From NCBI GenBank assembly GCA_016719055.1, contig JADKAW010000004.1, forward strand, positions 186,001 to 250,000: a DNA stretch of 64,000 nucleotides. Reading direction: 5' to 3'. Within the stretch, counting starts at the first letter, position 1; each line of letters opens with the position of its first letter. The position numbers were made by a program, and so were the translations under genes. Below are positions 9,201 to 18,838 of the stretch, one piece after another. This stretch comes from Candidatus Rhodoferax mariagerensis. Lineage in GTDB: Bacteria > Pseudomonadota > Gammaproteobacteria > Burkholderiales > Burkholderiaceae_C. The notes under the pieces were generated by a model. It worked only from the letters and a program-made list of their open reading frames with translations, ran no database searches and was not told the origin of the DNA.

Positions 9201-10142
9201 ATGGCAAACCTGATCCTGCACCACTATCCGATGTCGCCGTTTTCGGAAAAAATCCGTGCGGTGCTGGGTTTCAAACGGCTGGCCTGGCAGTCGGTGATCA
9301 TTCCCACCATCATGCCCAAGCCCGATCTATTGGCGCTCACCGGAGGCTACCGCAAGACGCCAGTGCTACAGATTGGTGCAGATATTTACTGCGATACCGC
9401 GCTAATTTGTGAGGTGCTCGAGCAGACGGCACCGACACCAACCCTGTATCCGGCGGGGCTCAAAGGCCTGGCGCTGATTACCGCGCAGTGGGCTGACAGC
9501 AGCTTTTTTTGGGCTGCCATGGGTCACAACATGAAAAAGCCGGGCTTGGCCGAGGTGTTTGCCAGTGCGCCGGCAGAGCTGGTCAAGGCCTTTGGTGTCG
9601 ACCGCTCGGTCATGGCTCAGGGCATGACACGGCCGCGCCCGCAGGATGCCACGGTGGCGTATCGCTCGTACCTGCGCCGGCTCTCCGACATGTTGCAAGG
9701 GCAAGATTTCTTGCTGGGCCAAGTCCCCTGTGTGGCTGACTTTGCGGTTTATCACTCGGTGTGGTTCACCCGCAGCCAGACCCCGGTGATGGCTGATATT
9801 TTGCAGGCCACACCAGCCGTGCTGGTCTGGATGGACCGCATGGCCGCTTTTGGACACGGTCAGATGAGCCCTGTGTCTGCTACAGAGGCGATAGCGACTT
9901 GCGCAGAAGCAGCGGGGGCTACAGCCCCATTTGATACTTATTTTCAGGACGACCATGGAATTCCTCTGGGTAGCAGGGTCAGCATTGCGCCCGAGAGTTT
10001 TGGCACCGACCCAACCGTGGGTGAACTGGTTGCCGCCAGTCGCACCCGCTACACGCTGCGTCGCCAGGACAGTCGGGCCGGTAGGGTGCATGTGCATTTT
10101 CCGCGCGTGGGTTATGCGCTCAAACCGGAGCCTACCCCATGA
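9201..10142 (+). CDS. Glutathione S-transferase-family protein
   Basis: The start is the ATG at 9201, just after the upstream stop; the frame stays open further upstream only as an overlap. The 313-residue protein has a thioredoxin-fold GST N-terminal domain (LHHYPMSPFSEKIRAVL, then RKTPVLQIG and DTALICEVLE) and a helical C-terminal domain with FLLGQVPCVADFAVYH. The C-terminus is about 90 residues longer than a standard GST and includes a segment encoded by a dispersed repeat (about residues 227-245). The catalytic residue is unclear; a Ser in the SPFS motif is the likely candidate. The substrate is unknown. Its stop overlaps the start of the acetyltransferase gene by 4 bp. Confidence 0.88.
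   Translation: MANLILHHYPMSPFSEKIRAVLGFKRLAWQSVIIPTIMPKPDLLALTGGYRKTPVLQIGADIYCDTALICEVLEQTAPTPTLYPAGLKGLALITAQWADSSFFWAAMGHNMKKPGLAEVFASAPAELVKAFGVDRSVMAQGMTRPRPQDATVAYRSYLRRLSDMLQGQDFLLGQVPCVADFAVYHSVWFTRSQTPVMADILQATPAVLVWMDRMAAFGHGQMSPVSATEAIATCAEAAGATAPFDTYFQDDHGIPLGSRVSIAPESFGTDPTVGELVAASRTRYTLRRQDSRAGRVHVHFPRVGYALKPEPTP
9879..9935 (+). repeat. Dispersed repeat, copy 2 (in frame inside the GST-like gene)
   Basis: GCTAC start, TAGC at positions 14-17 and GGGCTA at position 38 match the family spacing. It is read in frame as alanine-rich protein sequence at about residues 227-245 of the GST-like protein. This copy is more G+C-rich than the others. Confidence 0.75.
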
Positions 10143-10636
10143 CTTTTCATCTTTGGCACATTGGGCATGCGGCGCGCGATACTCCCAGCGTGATCGTGTG
10201 GCGGTTGTTGGCGTTTGACGATTTGCGGGTTCACGAGCTGTACGAGGTGCTGCGCCTGCGCAGCGAGGTGTTTGTGGTGGAGCAGCAATGCTTGTTTCAC
10301 GACATGGACGGCACCGACCCCCAGGCCATGCACCTGCTGGGGGTGCGTGATGGTGAGTTGCTGGCCTACGCGCGCTGCTTTGATGCCGGTGCCAAATTTG
10401 CCGAGGCCAGCTTTGGCCGGGTGTTGACGCGCCAGCGTGTGCGGCGCACTGGCCTGGGCCACACGCTGATTGATCAGGCCGTGAGGGCCATCAGCCAGCT
10501 TTGGGGGCCACAGCCGATTCGCATCGGCGCGCAAATGCAATTGGCCGGTTTTTATGCCCAACACGGGTTCGAAGACGCAGGCAAACCCTACATGGAAGAC
10601 GGCATTGAGCACCTGGAGATGTTGCGCCCGGCTTGA
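10139..10636 (+). CDS. ElaA-type GNAT acetyltransferase
   Basis: A 165-residue protein of the ElaA branch of the GNAT superfamily. Typical marks are LYEVLRLRSEVFVVEQQC near the N-terminus, the MDGTDPQAMHL segment, YARCF, and the acetyl-CoA-binding region around FGRVLTRQRVRRTGLG (R-x-x-G-x-G type). The C-terminus FYAQHGFEDAGKPYMEDGIEH is also ElaA-like. The acceptor substrate is not known for this family. The ATG overlaps the previous stop (ATGA), so it is translationally coupled to the GST-like gene and probably last in the operon. Confidence 0.92.
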   Translation: MTFHLWHIGHAARDTPSVIVWRLLAFDDLRVHELYEVLRLRSEVFVVEQQCLFHDMDGTDPQAMHLLGVRDGELLAYARCFDAGAKFAEASFGRVLTRQRVRRTGLGHTLIDQAVRAISQLWGPQPIRIGAQMQLAGFYAQHGFEDAGKPYMEDGIEHLEMLRPA

Positions 10637-10761
10637 AAGAGACGCTGATCTGGGCTGGGTGATGAGCTGGGGGATCAAAGTGCTGACTGCTTGAGCCTTC
10701 AGGCATACACGAGGCAACGGCAAAACCCGCCCGTCATGCCTTTTTGTGCTGGTGTGAACGA

Positions 10762-12951
10762 TCAAATCTGCCCCTTCAGCAACCGCAACAACGCCCCTTG
10801 GCGCATCGGCTTGTGAAAGTAATAGCCCTGAAAAACCTGGCAACCGGCTTTCTTCAGATAGCGCTTTTGCACCTCGGTCTCAACGCCTTCGGCGACCAGT
10901 TTCAGCCCCAGACCCTTGGCGATCGAGATGATGGCCAGCACCACCGGAAACTGCAGGTTTTCGTCCTCAATCGGCATGACAAACGAGCGGTCAATCTTGA
11001 GCACATGAATCGGAAATCGGTGCAAATAGGACAGCGACGAATAACCCGTGCCAAAGTCGTCAATCGCCACCCGCACCCCGAGTTGGCACAGCTTGTTGAG
11101 CTGTTCAATGGCCGCCAGCGGGTTGCGGATGCAGATGTTTTCGGTCACTTCCACTTCGATCTGGTCGGGTGAAATGAGGTAACGCTGCAGTGTGTTTTTC
11201 AGTTTGTCAAAAAAATCACCGCGCTCCAGGTAGTGCGGCGAAAGGTTGATGGACAGGTACATGCGCTCGCCACCTTGTGCATTCCAGTCCAGCAGGTCGC
11301 TACAGGTGGCCTCAAGCATCCAGTCGCTGATGGGGATGATCAGGCCACTTTCTTCGGCAAAGGGTAAAAAGGCCCCGGCACCCAAAAACCCGCGTTGCGG
11401 GTGGTTCCAGCGCATCAAGGCCTCAGCGCCAATGATCTTGCCGGTGGTGACATCCACCTGTGGCTGATAACACATCTCCAGCTCGTTGCGCGTCAGCGCC
11501 ATGTGCAGGTCGTGCTCCAGCACAATGCGCTCGGACGATCGGTTGATCATGGCACGGTCAAAAAACGCATGGCCATTGCGGCCCTGGTCCTTCATGCTGT
11601 GCATGGCCAGGTCGGCGTTGCGAATCAGCACATCCACGCTTTCGCCGTCTTGCGGGTAAAGCGCCACCCCAATGCTGGCCGAGATATGCACTGAGTGGCC
11701 GGCCAGCAGGAACGGCAGGGTCAGGCTTTTCTGCAAGGCCAGCGCCACCATGGCGGCGTCTTCGGCACGGTCAAGCTCAGGCAACACCACGGTGAACTCG
11801 TCACCGCCAAAACGCGACAGCGTGTCGCTTTGCTTCAGGCAGCTTTTCAGACGTACGGCGGCTTGTTGCAGCAACTCGTCGCCAATGTGATGGCCCAGAG
11901 AATCATTCACCACCTTGAAGCGGTCCAGGTCCACAAACATCACGGCTAGGTCATGTTTTTTGCGCTTGGCCTGTAGCAGGGCCAGATTGAGCCGGTCCTT
12001 GAACAGCAAGCGGTTGGGCAGGGCTGTCAGGATGTCGTGGTAGGCCTGGTAGGCAATCAGCTCGTCGGCGCGTTTGCTCTCGGTGATGTCACGGGCCACG
12101 CCATACACCCCCAGCATTTGCGGTTTGGCGGGCTCGTTGGCGGCCCGGGCGCGTTGCTCGCCAAACGAAATCGTCATCAGCTCAATGCTGAAACTGCGCC
12201 CTTCTTCCTCGACGTGGCGCGAGCGCAACCTGAGTTCGATGTTGCGTGACCAGCGGTGGTCGCGGTGGCTGTCGCCAAACACAAAGTCGGCACGATCAAT
12301 GTCAAGCCCGTGCACCAACTCGGCGTAATGCTTGCCAATCAGGTCTTCGCGGCTAAAGCCCAGCAGGGGCTGCACCCGGTCGTTCACAAAGGTGATCATG
12401 CCGTGATGGTTGAGCGTGAAGATGATGTCGGGTGAGCTGTCCACCAGATAGCGGTAAATGCGCTCAGAGCCTTCAAGTTTCCAGGCAATGCTCTTGTTTT
12501 CGGCTTCCAGGCGGCGCTGCTGCAGGGCATTGTGCACCGCCTTGAGCAGCTCTTCGCGCGAATACGGTTTGCGCAGGTAATCGTAGGCGCCCCTTCTGAG
12601 GGCACCAATGGCGGCGTCTATGCCGGCGTCGCCGCTGGTCACGATCACATGGGTGTCCATGGCCTGCCCATTCATATAGTCCATGATCTCGTGGCCATTC
12701 ATGTCGGGCAGGCGCAAATCCAGCAACACCAGATCAAAGTGTGTTTGGCTGAGCTTTTGCATCGCCTCGGTGCCGCTGGCCGCGGTAATCAGGACAAAAC
12801 CCTGGTTGCTGAGCAACACGCTCAGGCTGGCCAACATCAGCGGTTCATCGTCAACCAGCAGCAATTGCGTCGGCTCTGGTGCCGGCAATGCCACGGTCAG
12901 GCCGTGGGACGCCAGGGTAAAGTCCCACTGTGTTGGGTTGTCGTGGCTCAT
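10762..12951 (-). CDS. Response regulator with PAS, GGDEF and EAL domains
   Basis: A 729-residue cytoplasmic protein. An N-terminal receiver domain (about 28-145) has the acidic VDDEP, the phosphoacceptor Asp in VLLDLRLPD and the Lys in LRKPY. A PAS domain follows (about 165-290). The GGDEF domain (about 310-475) has an intact RFGGDEF, but the inhibitory RxxD site is degenerate (KQSD). The EAL domain (about 490-725) keeps GAEALMRW, DDFGTGYSSL, IDRSF and AEGVET. It could therefore both make and break c-di-GMP, under phosphorylation control. Its ATG overlaps the stop of the HDOD-GAF-kinase gene by 4 bp, so that kinase is the obvious partner. Confidence 0.95.
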   Translation of the reverse strand: MSHDNPTQWDFTLASHGLTVALPAPEPTQLLLVDDEPLMLASLSVLLSNQGFVLITAASGTEAMQKLSQTHFDLVLLDLRLPDMNGHEIMDYMNGQAMDTHVIVTSGDAGIDAAIGALRRGAYDYLRKPYSREELLKAVHNALQQRRLEAENKSIAWKLEGSERIYRYLVDSSPDIIFTLNHHGMITFVNDRVQPLLGFSREDLIGKHYAELVHGLDIDRADFVFGDSHRDHRWSRNIELRLRSRHVEEEGRSFSIELMTISFGEQRARAANEPAKPQMLGVYGVARDITESKRADELIAYQAYHDILTALPNRLLFKDRLNLALLQAKRKKHDLAVMFVDLDRFKVVNDSLGHHIGDELLQQAAVRLKSCLKQSDTLSRFGGDEFTVVLPELDRAEDAAMVALALQKSLTLPFLLAGHSVHISASIGVALYPQDGESVDVLIRNADLAMHSMKDQGRNGHAFFDRAMINRSSERIVLEHDLHMALTRNELEMCYQPQVDVTTGKIIGAEALMRWNHPQRGFLGAGAFLPFAEESGLIIPISDWMLEATCSDLLDWNAQGGERMYLSINLSPHYLERGDFFDKLKNTLQRYLISPDQIEVEVTENICIRNPLAAIEQLNKLCQLGVRVAIDDFGTGYSSLSYLHRFPIHVLKIDRSFVMPIEDENLQFPVVLAIISIAKGLGLKLVAEGVETEVQKRYLKKAGCQVFQGYYFHKPMRQGALLRLLKGQI

Positions 12952-15074
12952 CTGGGCAACACCCTGGCGGGCCGGGCAGGCAGCAGAATTTCAAAACTTG
13001 TTCCCAGCGGGGACGATTTGCAGCTGATCTTTCCGCTGAGTTTTTTCACCAGACCATGGACAATGCTCAGGCCCAGGCCCCGGTTGTCACCCGGCTTGCT
13101 GCTGCGTACCGGGCTGAACAGCTTGGTCATGACTTCATCGGGCAGTCCCGGGCCAGAGTCCCTGATCTGCAGCTCATAATATTCGGCGCCGTCGCGCCTG
13201 GATGCGCCCTGGTTGATGACCTCAATCTGACCACCCTTGGCCAGCGCCTCCACCGCGTTTTTGATCAGGTTAACCAAAATTTGTTTGACGGTGTCGGCCG
13301 AGCCAATGATGTCGCAGGCGTGTTCAGGCACCCTTGCAGCAATTTGCACCGAGGCTGGCAAAAACCGGCTCTCGCGAAACAAACGCACGATGTCGTTGAT
13401 GACGCGGTTGATGTCCACCACGCTGTCTGGGGCGGGTTCCGGCGCACCAGCAAATGCCTTGATGATGTTGCCAACCCGGTCAACTTCTTCGCTCAGGATT
13501 GACAGCTCGCCGGCCACCGGCTGCTGGCGCGCCAGTTTGTCGTCTAGCACACCGAGGTAGTTTTTGATGATGGACAAGGGGTTGTTGGCTTCATGGACAA
13601 CCTTCCGCGAATTTTGCAGATGCTCTTCACGCACGCCGGCAACGCGCCGGTCCATTTCACCGCGCTCGCGGGCAGAAGCCGCCAGTGCCGCTGCCGCCTG
13701 GGCACCAAAGCCCAGCAAAAAGCGCTCTTGCCGCTTTAGATCGGCCACGCGCCAGGGCTCAATGCCCGCCAGCAGCATGCCCAGGCAGCGGGTGTTGGTG
13801 GCCAGGGGCAGACATACCAGACATGGGCTCCCAAAAATTCGCAGCAGTTGGTCTTCGGCCAGGTTCAGCGCCCCCCGGTCGCGCGCCAGAAACACCAGGC
13901 TGCGCTGCAGCACCGACTCTGCCAAGCCACCACCGCCTGCCAGCGAAACTGAAAAATCAGCCAATCTCTGGCGTTGCTCGCCTACCGACACACCCACCAG
14001 CGTCTGGCTGCTGCCATGCATCAAAAAAACTGCGGTGTCGTCCAGATCAAACAGAACGCGTGCGTTTTGGCGCACACTGTCAAGCAGCTGGGTGTCGTCT
14101 TTCTGGCGCGCAAACACTTGCCCTAACTCGGCAGTCAGTGCCCGGTTGCGAATTTCTTCGTTCAGGCGCTGCTGCACCGGGCTGGCAGCAGGCAAGGGTG
14201 ATGCCACCGGCTCGGCGAATGCCATCTCGTCCAGACCCGACAGGTCAATACCCAGATACTCGGCGGCTTTCATGACCTGCCCTTCGGCACTCTGGCAGAT
14301 CACTGTCAGCTGTCCGTCTGATAGCTGGCAAATTGTGCCAGTGCCGGACGCCAACGGGGTATCGCGCGGCTGGTCGCTGAGCAGATGGGCCAGATGTACC
14401 AGGCGTATCAGCGGGTGAGCCGTTTCAAGCCGCTCGGAGGCTTCGTGGTGGTAAAGCACGCTGTCGGCCAGAAAAGAGTCCATGCCCCAGCGTTCAATCA
14501 GCCAGGCACCGGCCTCGGCGTGTGAAATATGTAAGGCGCGTTGCTCATGGGCGCACAGGGTTTCGTTGTCGGGCGACTGAAAATTGACGTGGTACACATC
14601 AGGCGCTGCCGCCAGCAGGGCGAGGCGCCCCACGTCGTGCAGCAGTCCAGCCAGGTAAGCCTCTTCAACCTGCGCGTAATTCATGCTACGAGCCAGGTCA
14701 CGCGCCACCACGGCAGCAGTCAGCGCGTGTTTCCAGAAGCTTCGCAGGTCGGTGCCGGCGGTGTGGGGAAAACCATTAAAGGTTTTAAAAACCGACTCGC
14801 TGATCACCAGCGTCTTGATCAGGTCGGCACCCAGGGTGTTCAGGGCCTGCAGCAGACTGACCTTGCGTCCGCTGCGCTGATAGGCAGCGCTGTTGGCCAC
14901 CTGCATGACGCGGGCGGTGATACCGGCGTCGTTGGCGATCAGCTTGGCCAGTTCGGCCATGCCGGACTCTTCGTCCTGGCATAGCTCCAGCAGCTTGAGC
15001 AGAATCTGCGGCATAGCCGGCAGGCGCGCCACCAGCAAGCGGTTTCGAATATCTTCAGGTTGAGGCAAATTCAC
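12948..15074 (-). CDS. HDOD-GAF-histidine kinase
   Basis: A 708-residue protein without membrane segments. Residues about 15-215 are an HDOD domain that, unlike the two stand-alone HDOD proteins in this window, keeps an HD pair (AGLLHDVGRLAL). A GAF-like region follows (about 295-460). The dimerisation and phosphoacceptor segment is VVHEANNPLSIIKNY (about residue 485), and a HATPase domain with DSGPGLPDEV and NRGLGLSIVHGLVKK ends the protein. This is a cytoplasmic sensor kinase. The start of the GGDEF-EAL response regulator overlaps its stop, so the two form a kinase/regulator pair controlling c-di-GMP (inference from overlap and domain content). Confidence 0.93.
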   Translation of the reverse strand: MNLPQPEDIRNRLLVARLPAMPQILLKLLELCQDEESGMAELAKLIANDAGITARVMQVANSAAYQRSGRKVSLLQALNTLGADLIKTLVISESVFKTFNGFPHTAGTDLRSFWKHALTAAVVARDLARSMNYAQVEEAYLAGLLHDVGRLALLAAAPDVYHVNFQSPDNETLCAHEQRALHISHAEAGAWLIERWGMDSFLADSVLYHHEASERLETAHPLIRLVHLAHLLSDQPRDTPLASGTGTICQLSDGQLTVICQSAEGQVMKAAEYLGIDLSGLDEMAFAEPVASPLPAASPVQQRLNEEIRNRALTAELGQVFARQKDDTQLLDSVRQNARVLFDLDDTAVFLMHGSSQTLVGVSVGEQRQRLADFSVSLAGGGGLAESVLQRSLVFLARDRGALNLAEDQLLRIFGSPCLVCLPLATNTRCLGMLLAGIEPWRVADLKRQERFLLGFGAQAAAALAASARERGEMDRRVAGVREEHLQNSRKVVHEANNPLSIIKNYLGVLDDKLARQQPVAGELSILSEEVDRVGNIIKAFAGAPEPAPDSVVDINRVINDIVRLFRESRFLPASVQIAARVPEHACDIIGSADTVKQILVNLIKNAVEALAKGGQIEVINQGASRRDGAEYYELQIRDSGPGLPDEVMTKLFSPVRSSKPGDNRGLGLSIVHGLVKKLSGKISCKSSPLGTSFEILLPARPARVLPR

Positions 15075-15489
15075 GAAAGACTCTGGGGCCAGGTTTCTCT
15101 ACGTCATGGTTCGGTGACACCGGGGTGCGCATTGCCCACCCATCCAACCGCTTCAATGTAACAGCAAAGGCTGCAATTTAACTGAAATTACGTGTCATTT
15201 AGGTGTCAAACCCACGTTGCTCAAGCATAAGCTGCTATCAATACAAGATTGGATGCCACGGCTTGCCCGCCGTTGGCTGCACTTGACGCAAAGTGCTGGT
15301 GAATGGCGGGTTCCAAGCGTTGAGCGGTTCTGTTGTAGATTGGCAACTTTTTTGGGGGTGCTGCCAAGACACTTGTTCCAACAGGGGAATTCCGGCGCGG
15401 GCGTTGCCCACAAGCTGGGGACGGCCTGTGGCACACTCGCGGCCTTTCTGTTTCTGACAGTCGCTCCGGCGCTGCCATCTCCTTGACCT
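15075..15489 (+). other. Intergenic region between divergent HDOD-kinase and tex genes
   Basis: This 415-bp gap should hold the promoters of both flanking genes. I found no convincing promoter, terminator or RNA gene. A short plus-strand frame at 15217-15486 has no ribosome site and no recognisable motif and is not called. Around 15200-15260, read on the minus strand, a weak match to the dispersed repeat is seen (TAGC and GGG in the right spacing, but no RCTM start). Confidence 0.5.
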
Positions 15490-17979
15490 ATGCAAAAAAT
15501 CATCGCGCAAATTGCGCAGGAAATTCGGGTCCACGAACGCCAGGTGGCGTCGGCCGTGGAACTGCTTGACGGCGGTGCCACGGTGCCCTTTATTGCTCGC
15601 TACCGTAAAGAAATGACTGGGGGGCTGGACGACATCCAACTGCGTGAACTCGAATCTCGGCTGGTTTACCTGCGCGAACTGCATGAACGCCTGGCCGCCA
15701 TCATCAAAAGCATCGAGGAGCAGGGCAAGATGACCCCGGCATTGCTGGCTGCCCTGGTGGCCGCACCCACCAAACAGGCGCTGGAAGACCTGTACCTGCC
15801 CTACAAACAAAAGCGCCGCACCAAAGGACAGATCGCGCGCGAGGCTGGGCTGGAGCCGCTGGCCGACCAACTGTTTGCCGACCCGACGCTCGACCCGGCA
15901 ACACAGGCGCAGGCCTATGTGTTGCCGGCCAAAAACGAAGCCGGTGATGACTTCACCACACTGCAGGCCGTGCTGGACGGTGTGCGCGACATTCTGAGCG
16001 AGCGCTGGGCCGAGGACGCCGCCCTGGTGCAAGACCTGCGCGAATGGCTGTGGACCGAGGGCTTGTTCAAAAGCACCCTGATGGACGGCAAGGACGAAAA
16101 CAACCCTGACGTGGCCAAGTTCCGTGATTATTTTGACTATGACGAACCGATTGGGCGGGTGCCCTCGCACCGGGCGCTGGCGGTTTTTCGGGGCCGCAGC
16201 CTCGACATCCTGGACGCCAAACTGGTGTTGCCTGAGTCAGACCTTGCCGCGTCTGATAAATTTGTAAATAATCTGCTTCTAGCCCATACAGAACATGCGC
16301 AGTCAGCTACTAAAAAGAGAGCTACCGTGGTGGTCTCGCTGGCCGAAGCCCGCATGGCCCTCAAGCTCGGCTGGCAACACCAGGCCCGTGCAGGCGACGA
16401 TCTGATCCGCAAGTGTGTGGCCTGGACCTGGCGCGTCAAGCTCAGCCTGTCGACCGAGCGCGACCTGTTTGCCCGGCTGCGCGAGGCCTCCGAAGCGGTG
16501 GCCATCAAGGTGTTTGCCGACAACCTGCGCGATTTGCTGCTGGCAGCGCCTGCTGGCCCGCGCGTGGTGCTGGGGCTGGACCCGGGCATTCGCACCGGTG
16601 TCAAGGTGGCGGTGGTGGATGCCACCGGCAAACTGGTCGATACCGCCACCGTGTTTCCGCACGAGCCGCGCAAGGATTGGGACGGCTCGCTGCACACGCT
16701 GGCCCAACTGTGCACCAAACACGGCGTAAACCTGATCGCCATTGGCAACGGCACCGCCAGCCGCGACACCGACCGGCTTGCCGCCGACCTCATCAAATTA
16801 GTAGCTAAATTGGCTACAGCCCATATAAATAAAGCGCAATCAGCTATCGAAAAAGTAGTGGTCAGCGAGGCCGGCGCGTCGGTCTATTCGGCCAGCGAAT
16901 TTGCCTCGCAAGAGATGCCTGATGTGGATGTGAGCCTGCGCGGCGCCGCCAGCATTGCCCGGCGTCTGCAAGACCCGCTGGCCGAGCTGGTCAAGATCGA
17001 CCCCAAATCAATTGGCGTGGGCCAGTACCAGCATGATGTGAACCAGGCCGCCATGGCCAGAACACTGGACACGGTGGTGGAAGACTGCGTCAACGCCGTG
17101 GGCGTGGACCTCAACACCGCCAGCGTGCCGCTGTTGAGCCGGGTCTCGGGCCTGTCAGCCAACGTGGCGCGGGCAGTGGTGCGTTGGCGCGAGGCCAACG
17201 GCGCGTTTGCCAGCCGGCAGGATCTGCTCAAGGTTACTGGCCTGGGGGCCAAGACATTTGAACAAAGCGCCGGCTTTTTGCGCATTCGCGGGGGTGTCAA
17301 TCCGCTGGACATGACCGGTGTGCACCCCGAAACTTACCCGGTGGTGGAAAACATCATCCGCCAGACCGGCAAACCGGTAGCCGAGCTGATGGGCCGTTCC
17401 GACATGCTCAAGGCCCTGCGCCCGGAGCTGTTTGCCAATGAAAAATTTGGTGTCATCACCGTCAAGGACATTCTGGGAGAGCTTGAAAAACCCGGTCGTG
17501 ACCCGCGCGGCGACTTCAAGGTGGCGCGCTTTAGCGAGGGCGTGCAAGACATTCGCGACCTGAAAGAAGGCATGGTGCTCGAAGGCACGGTCAGCAACGT
17601 GGCGGTTTTTGGCGCCTTTGTGGACCTGGGCGTTCACCTGGACGGCCTGGTGCATGTGAGCCAGCTGGCGCATAAGTTTGTGAACGACGCGCGTGAGGTG
17701 GTCAAAACCGGCGACATCGTCAAGGTGCAGGTGGTCGAGGTCGATGTGGCGCGCAAACGCATCGCGCTGACCATGAAGCTTGGCGCGGCACCGGCGCGCC
17801 GTGATGCTGCTGGCGACAACCGCTTTCAACCGCAGAATGCCGGTGCGCGCAGTCGCTCTGGCGATGCTGCCTCGGGTGCGCGGGCAGGGCAGGGTGGGCG
17901 CGGTGGCCAACTTGCGCCACAATCGACAGCCATGTCATCTGCATTTGCCAGACTCAAGGGACTCGGGAACTCACCTTAA
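15490..17979 (+). CDS. tex: Tex-family RNA-binding transcription accessory protein
   Basis: An 829-residue protein matching Tex over its whole length. It has an N-terminal helical domain with ELLDGGATVPFIARYRKE, then a YqgF-like RNase H fold with VLGLDPGIRTGVKVAVVD. The helix-hairpin-helix region contains NAVGVDLNTASVPLL and RVSGLSANVARAVVRW. A C-terminal S1 RNA-binding domain (about 685-755) has GTVSNVAVFGAFVDLGVHLDGLVH. Tex is an essential or stress-related cytoplasmic protein that contacts RNA and the transcription machinery. It is longer than the about 770-residue E. coli protein. Part of the excess comes from two in-frame dispersed repeats (about residues 259-278 and 438-457) and a basic, glycine-rich C-terminal tail. 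Its stop overlaps the next gene by one base. Confidence 0.96.
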   Translation: MQKIIAQIAQEIRVHERQVASAVELLDGGATVPFIARYRKEMTGGLDDIQLRELESRLVYLRELHERLAAIIKSIEEQGKMTPALLAALVAAPTKQALEDLYLPYKQKRRTKGQIAREAGLEPLADQLFADPTLDPATQAQAYVLPAKNEAGDDFTTLQAVLDGVRDILSERWAEDAALVQDLREWLWTEGLFKSTLMDGKDENNPDVAKFRDYFDYDEPIGRVPSHRALAVFRGRSLDILDAKLVLPESDLAASDKFVNNLLLAHTEHAQSATKKRATVVVSLAEARMALKLGWQHQARAGDDLIRKCVAWTWRVKLSLSTERDLFARLREASEAVAIKVFADNLRDLLLAAPAGPRVVLGLDPGIRTGVKVAVVDATGKLVDTATVFPHEPRKDWDGSLHTLAQLCTKHGVNLIAIGNGTASRDTDRLAADLIKLVAKLATAHINKAQSAIEKVVVSEAGASVYSASEFASQEMPDVDVSLRGAASIARRLQDPLAELVKIDPKSIGVGQYQHDVNQAAMARTLDTVVEDCVNAVGVDLNTASVPLLSRVSGLSANVARAVVRWREANGAFASRQDLLKVTGLGAKTFEQSAGFLRIRGGVNPLDMTGVHPETYPVVENIIRQTGKPVAELMGRSDMLKALRPELFANEKFGVITVKDILGELEKPGRDPRGDFKVARFSEGVQDIRDLKEGMVLEGTVSNVAVFGAFVDLGVHLDGLVHVSQLAHKFVNDAREVVKTGDIVKVQVVEVDVARKRIALTMKLGAAPARRDAAGDNRFQPQNAGARSRSGDAASGARAGQGGRGGQLAPQSTAMSSAFARLKGLGNSP
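16266..16322 (-). repeat. Dispersed repeat, copy 3 (in frame inside tex)
   Basis: Read on the minus strand from 16322: GCTCT start, TAGC at positions 14-17, GGGCTAGA at position 38. It lies antisense within tex and is translated at about residues 259-278. It stands out as AT-rich in an otherwise G+C-rich gene. Confidence 0.8.
16803..16859 (-). repeat. Dispersed repeat, copy 4 (in frame inside tex)
   Basis: Read on the minus strand from 16859: ACTAC start, TAGC at positions 14-17, GGGCTG at position 38. It is translated within tex at about residues 438-457, a lysine- and alanine-rich stretch. Confidence 0.8.
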
Positions 17980-18815
17980 TGGAAATCGCCTCGCTGCTGT
18001 CACCCCGAATTGTCATACCCAGCGCGCCGCGCCTGGTGGCTCTGTTGTTGGCCGAATTGGCCCGGCAGCAGCCCGACCTGCGGCGCATTGACCAGCTCCT
18101 GGGTACCGACCCGGCCCTGACCACCCGGGTGTTGCAGGCGGCCAATGCCAGTTTTTTCAAATTGACTGGTCAGGTGCACTGCGTCAGTCAGGCGCTGGCG
18201 CTATTGCGCCTGGGTCAGGTGCAGACCATGGTGACCTCGGCAGCCTCGCTCACGTCGTATCGGTCGGTGCCGGGCCTGGCGCTGCCACAGTACTGGGCCT
18301 ACAGCCGCGACTGTGCCAAGGTGGCTCGCTCGCTGGCCGGTCTGGTGCGGCAAAACCAGCAGGCGGCGTTTACCGCCGGGCTGATTCATGCCGTGGGCGT
18401 TTTGGCCATGCGCACGGCCATGCCGCAGGCGCTGTCCCTCGACAGTGACGCCGGGCCGCTGGAGCCAAAGCGGGAGCGTCTGGAGCGTGGGGCGTTTGGC
18501 TTTTGTTACACCCAGGCCAGTGCCTGGCTGGCGCAGCAGTGGCATTTTCCAAAAGTGATCGTTGATGCATTGCAATACCAGTTTGCGCCGTTTGACAACG
18601 ATGTGTTCGAGCCGCTGGCCGGGGTCATTCATCTGGCGGCCTGGCGTTCGCGAGCGCGTCACGCCAACCTGTCGCAAAACAAGATGGCGGTGACCTTTCC
18701 ATCGGCCGTGGCTGAAGTGCTGGGCCTGGACATCGACCTGGTGCTGCAGCAGGACCCGATTGACTGGTCCGCGCAAGTGCCAGGGCGCCCGCTGATTGAG
18801 CCCCCGGTCAAGTAG
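17979..18815 (+). CDS. Stand-alone HDOD-domain protein
   Basis: A 278-residue soluble protein consisting of one HDOD domain (PSAPRLVALLLAELARQQPD, LTTRVLQAANASFF, ALALLRLGQVQTM). The metal-binding HD pair of active HD phosphohydrolases is missing: the matching segment reads AGLIHAVGVLAM. It is therefore more likely a binding or scaffolding protein than an enzyme. Its ATG overlaps the tex stop, and the GGDEF-EAL-CZB gene follows after 23 bp, so these genes are probably co-transcribed. HDOD proteins of other bacteria are known to act with sensor kinases and c-di-GMP enzymes. Confidence 0.9.
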   Translation: MEIASLLSPRIVIPSAPRLVALLLAELARQQPDLRRIDQLLGTDPALTTRVLQAANASFFKLTGQVHCVSQALALLRLGQVQTMVTSAASLTSYRSVPGLALPQYWAYSRDCAKVARSLAGLVRQNQQAAFTAGLIHAVGVLAMRTAMPQALSLDSDAGPLEPKRERLERGAFGFCYTQASAWLAQQWHFPKVIVDALQYQFAPFDNDVFEPLAGVIHLAAWRSRARHANLSQNKMAVTFPSAVAEVLGLDIDLVLQQDPIDWSAQVPGRPLIEPPVK

Positions 18816-18838
18816 TCGGGTGCTACCCCGGGAATCAC

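Noticed and set aside
15217..15486. 89-codon plus-strand frame before tex
   Set aside because: No ribosome site, no recognisable motif, and it ends right at the tex start; treated as spacer.
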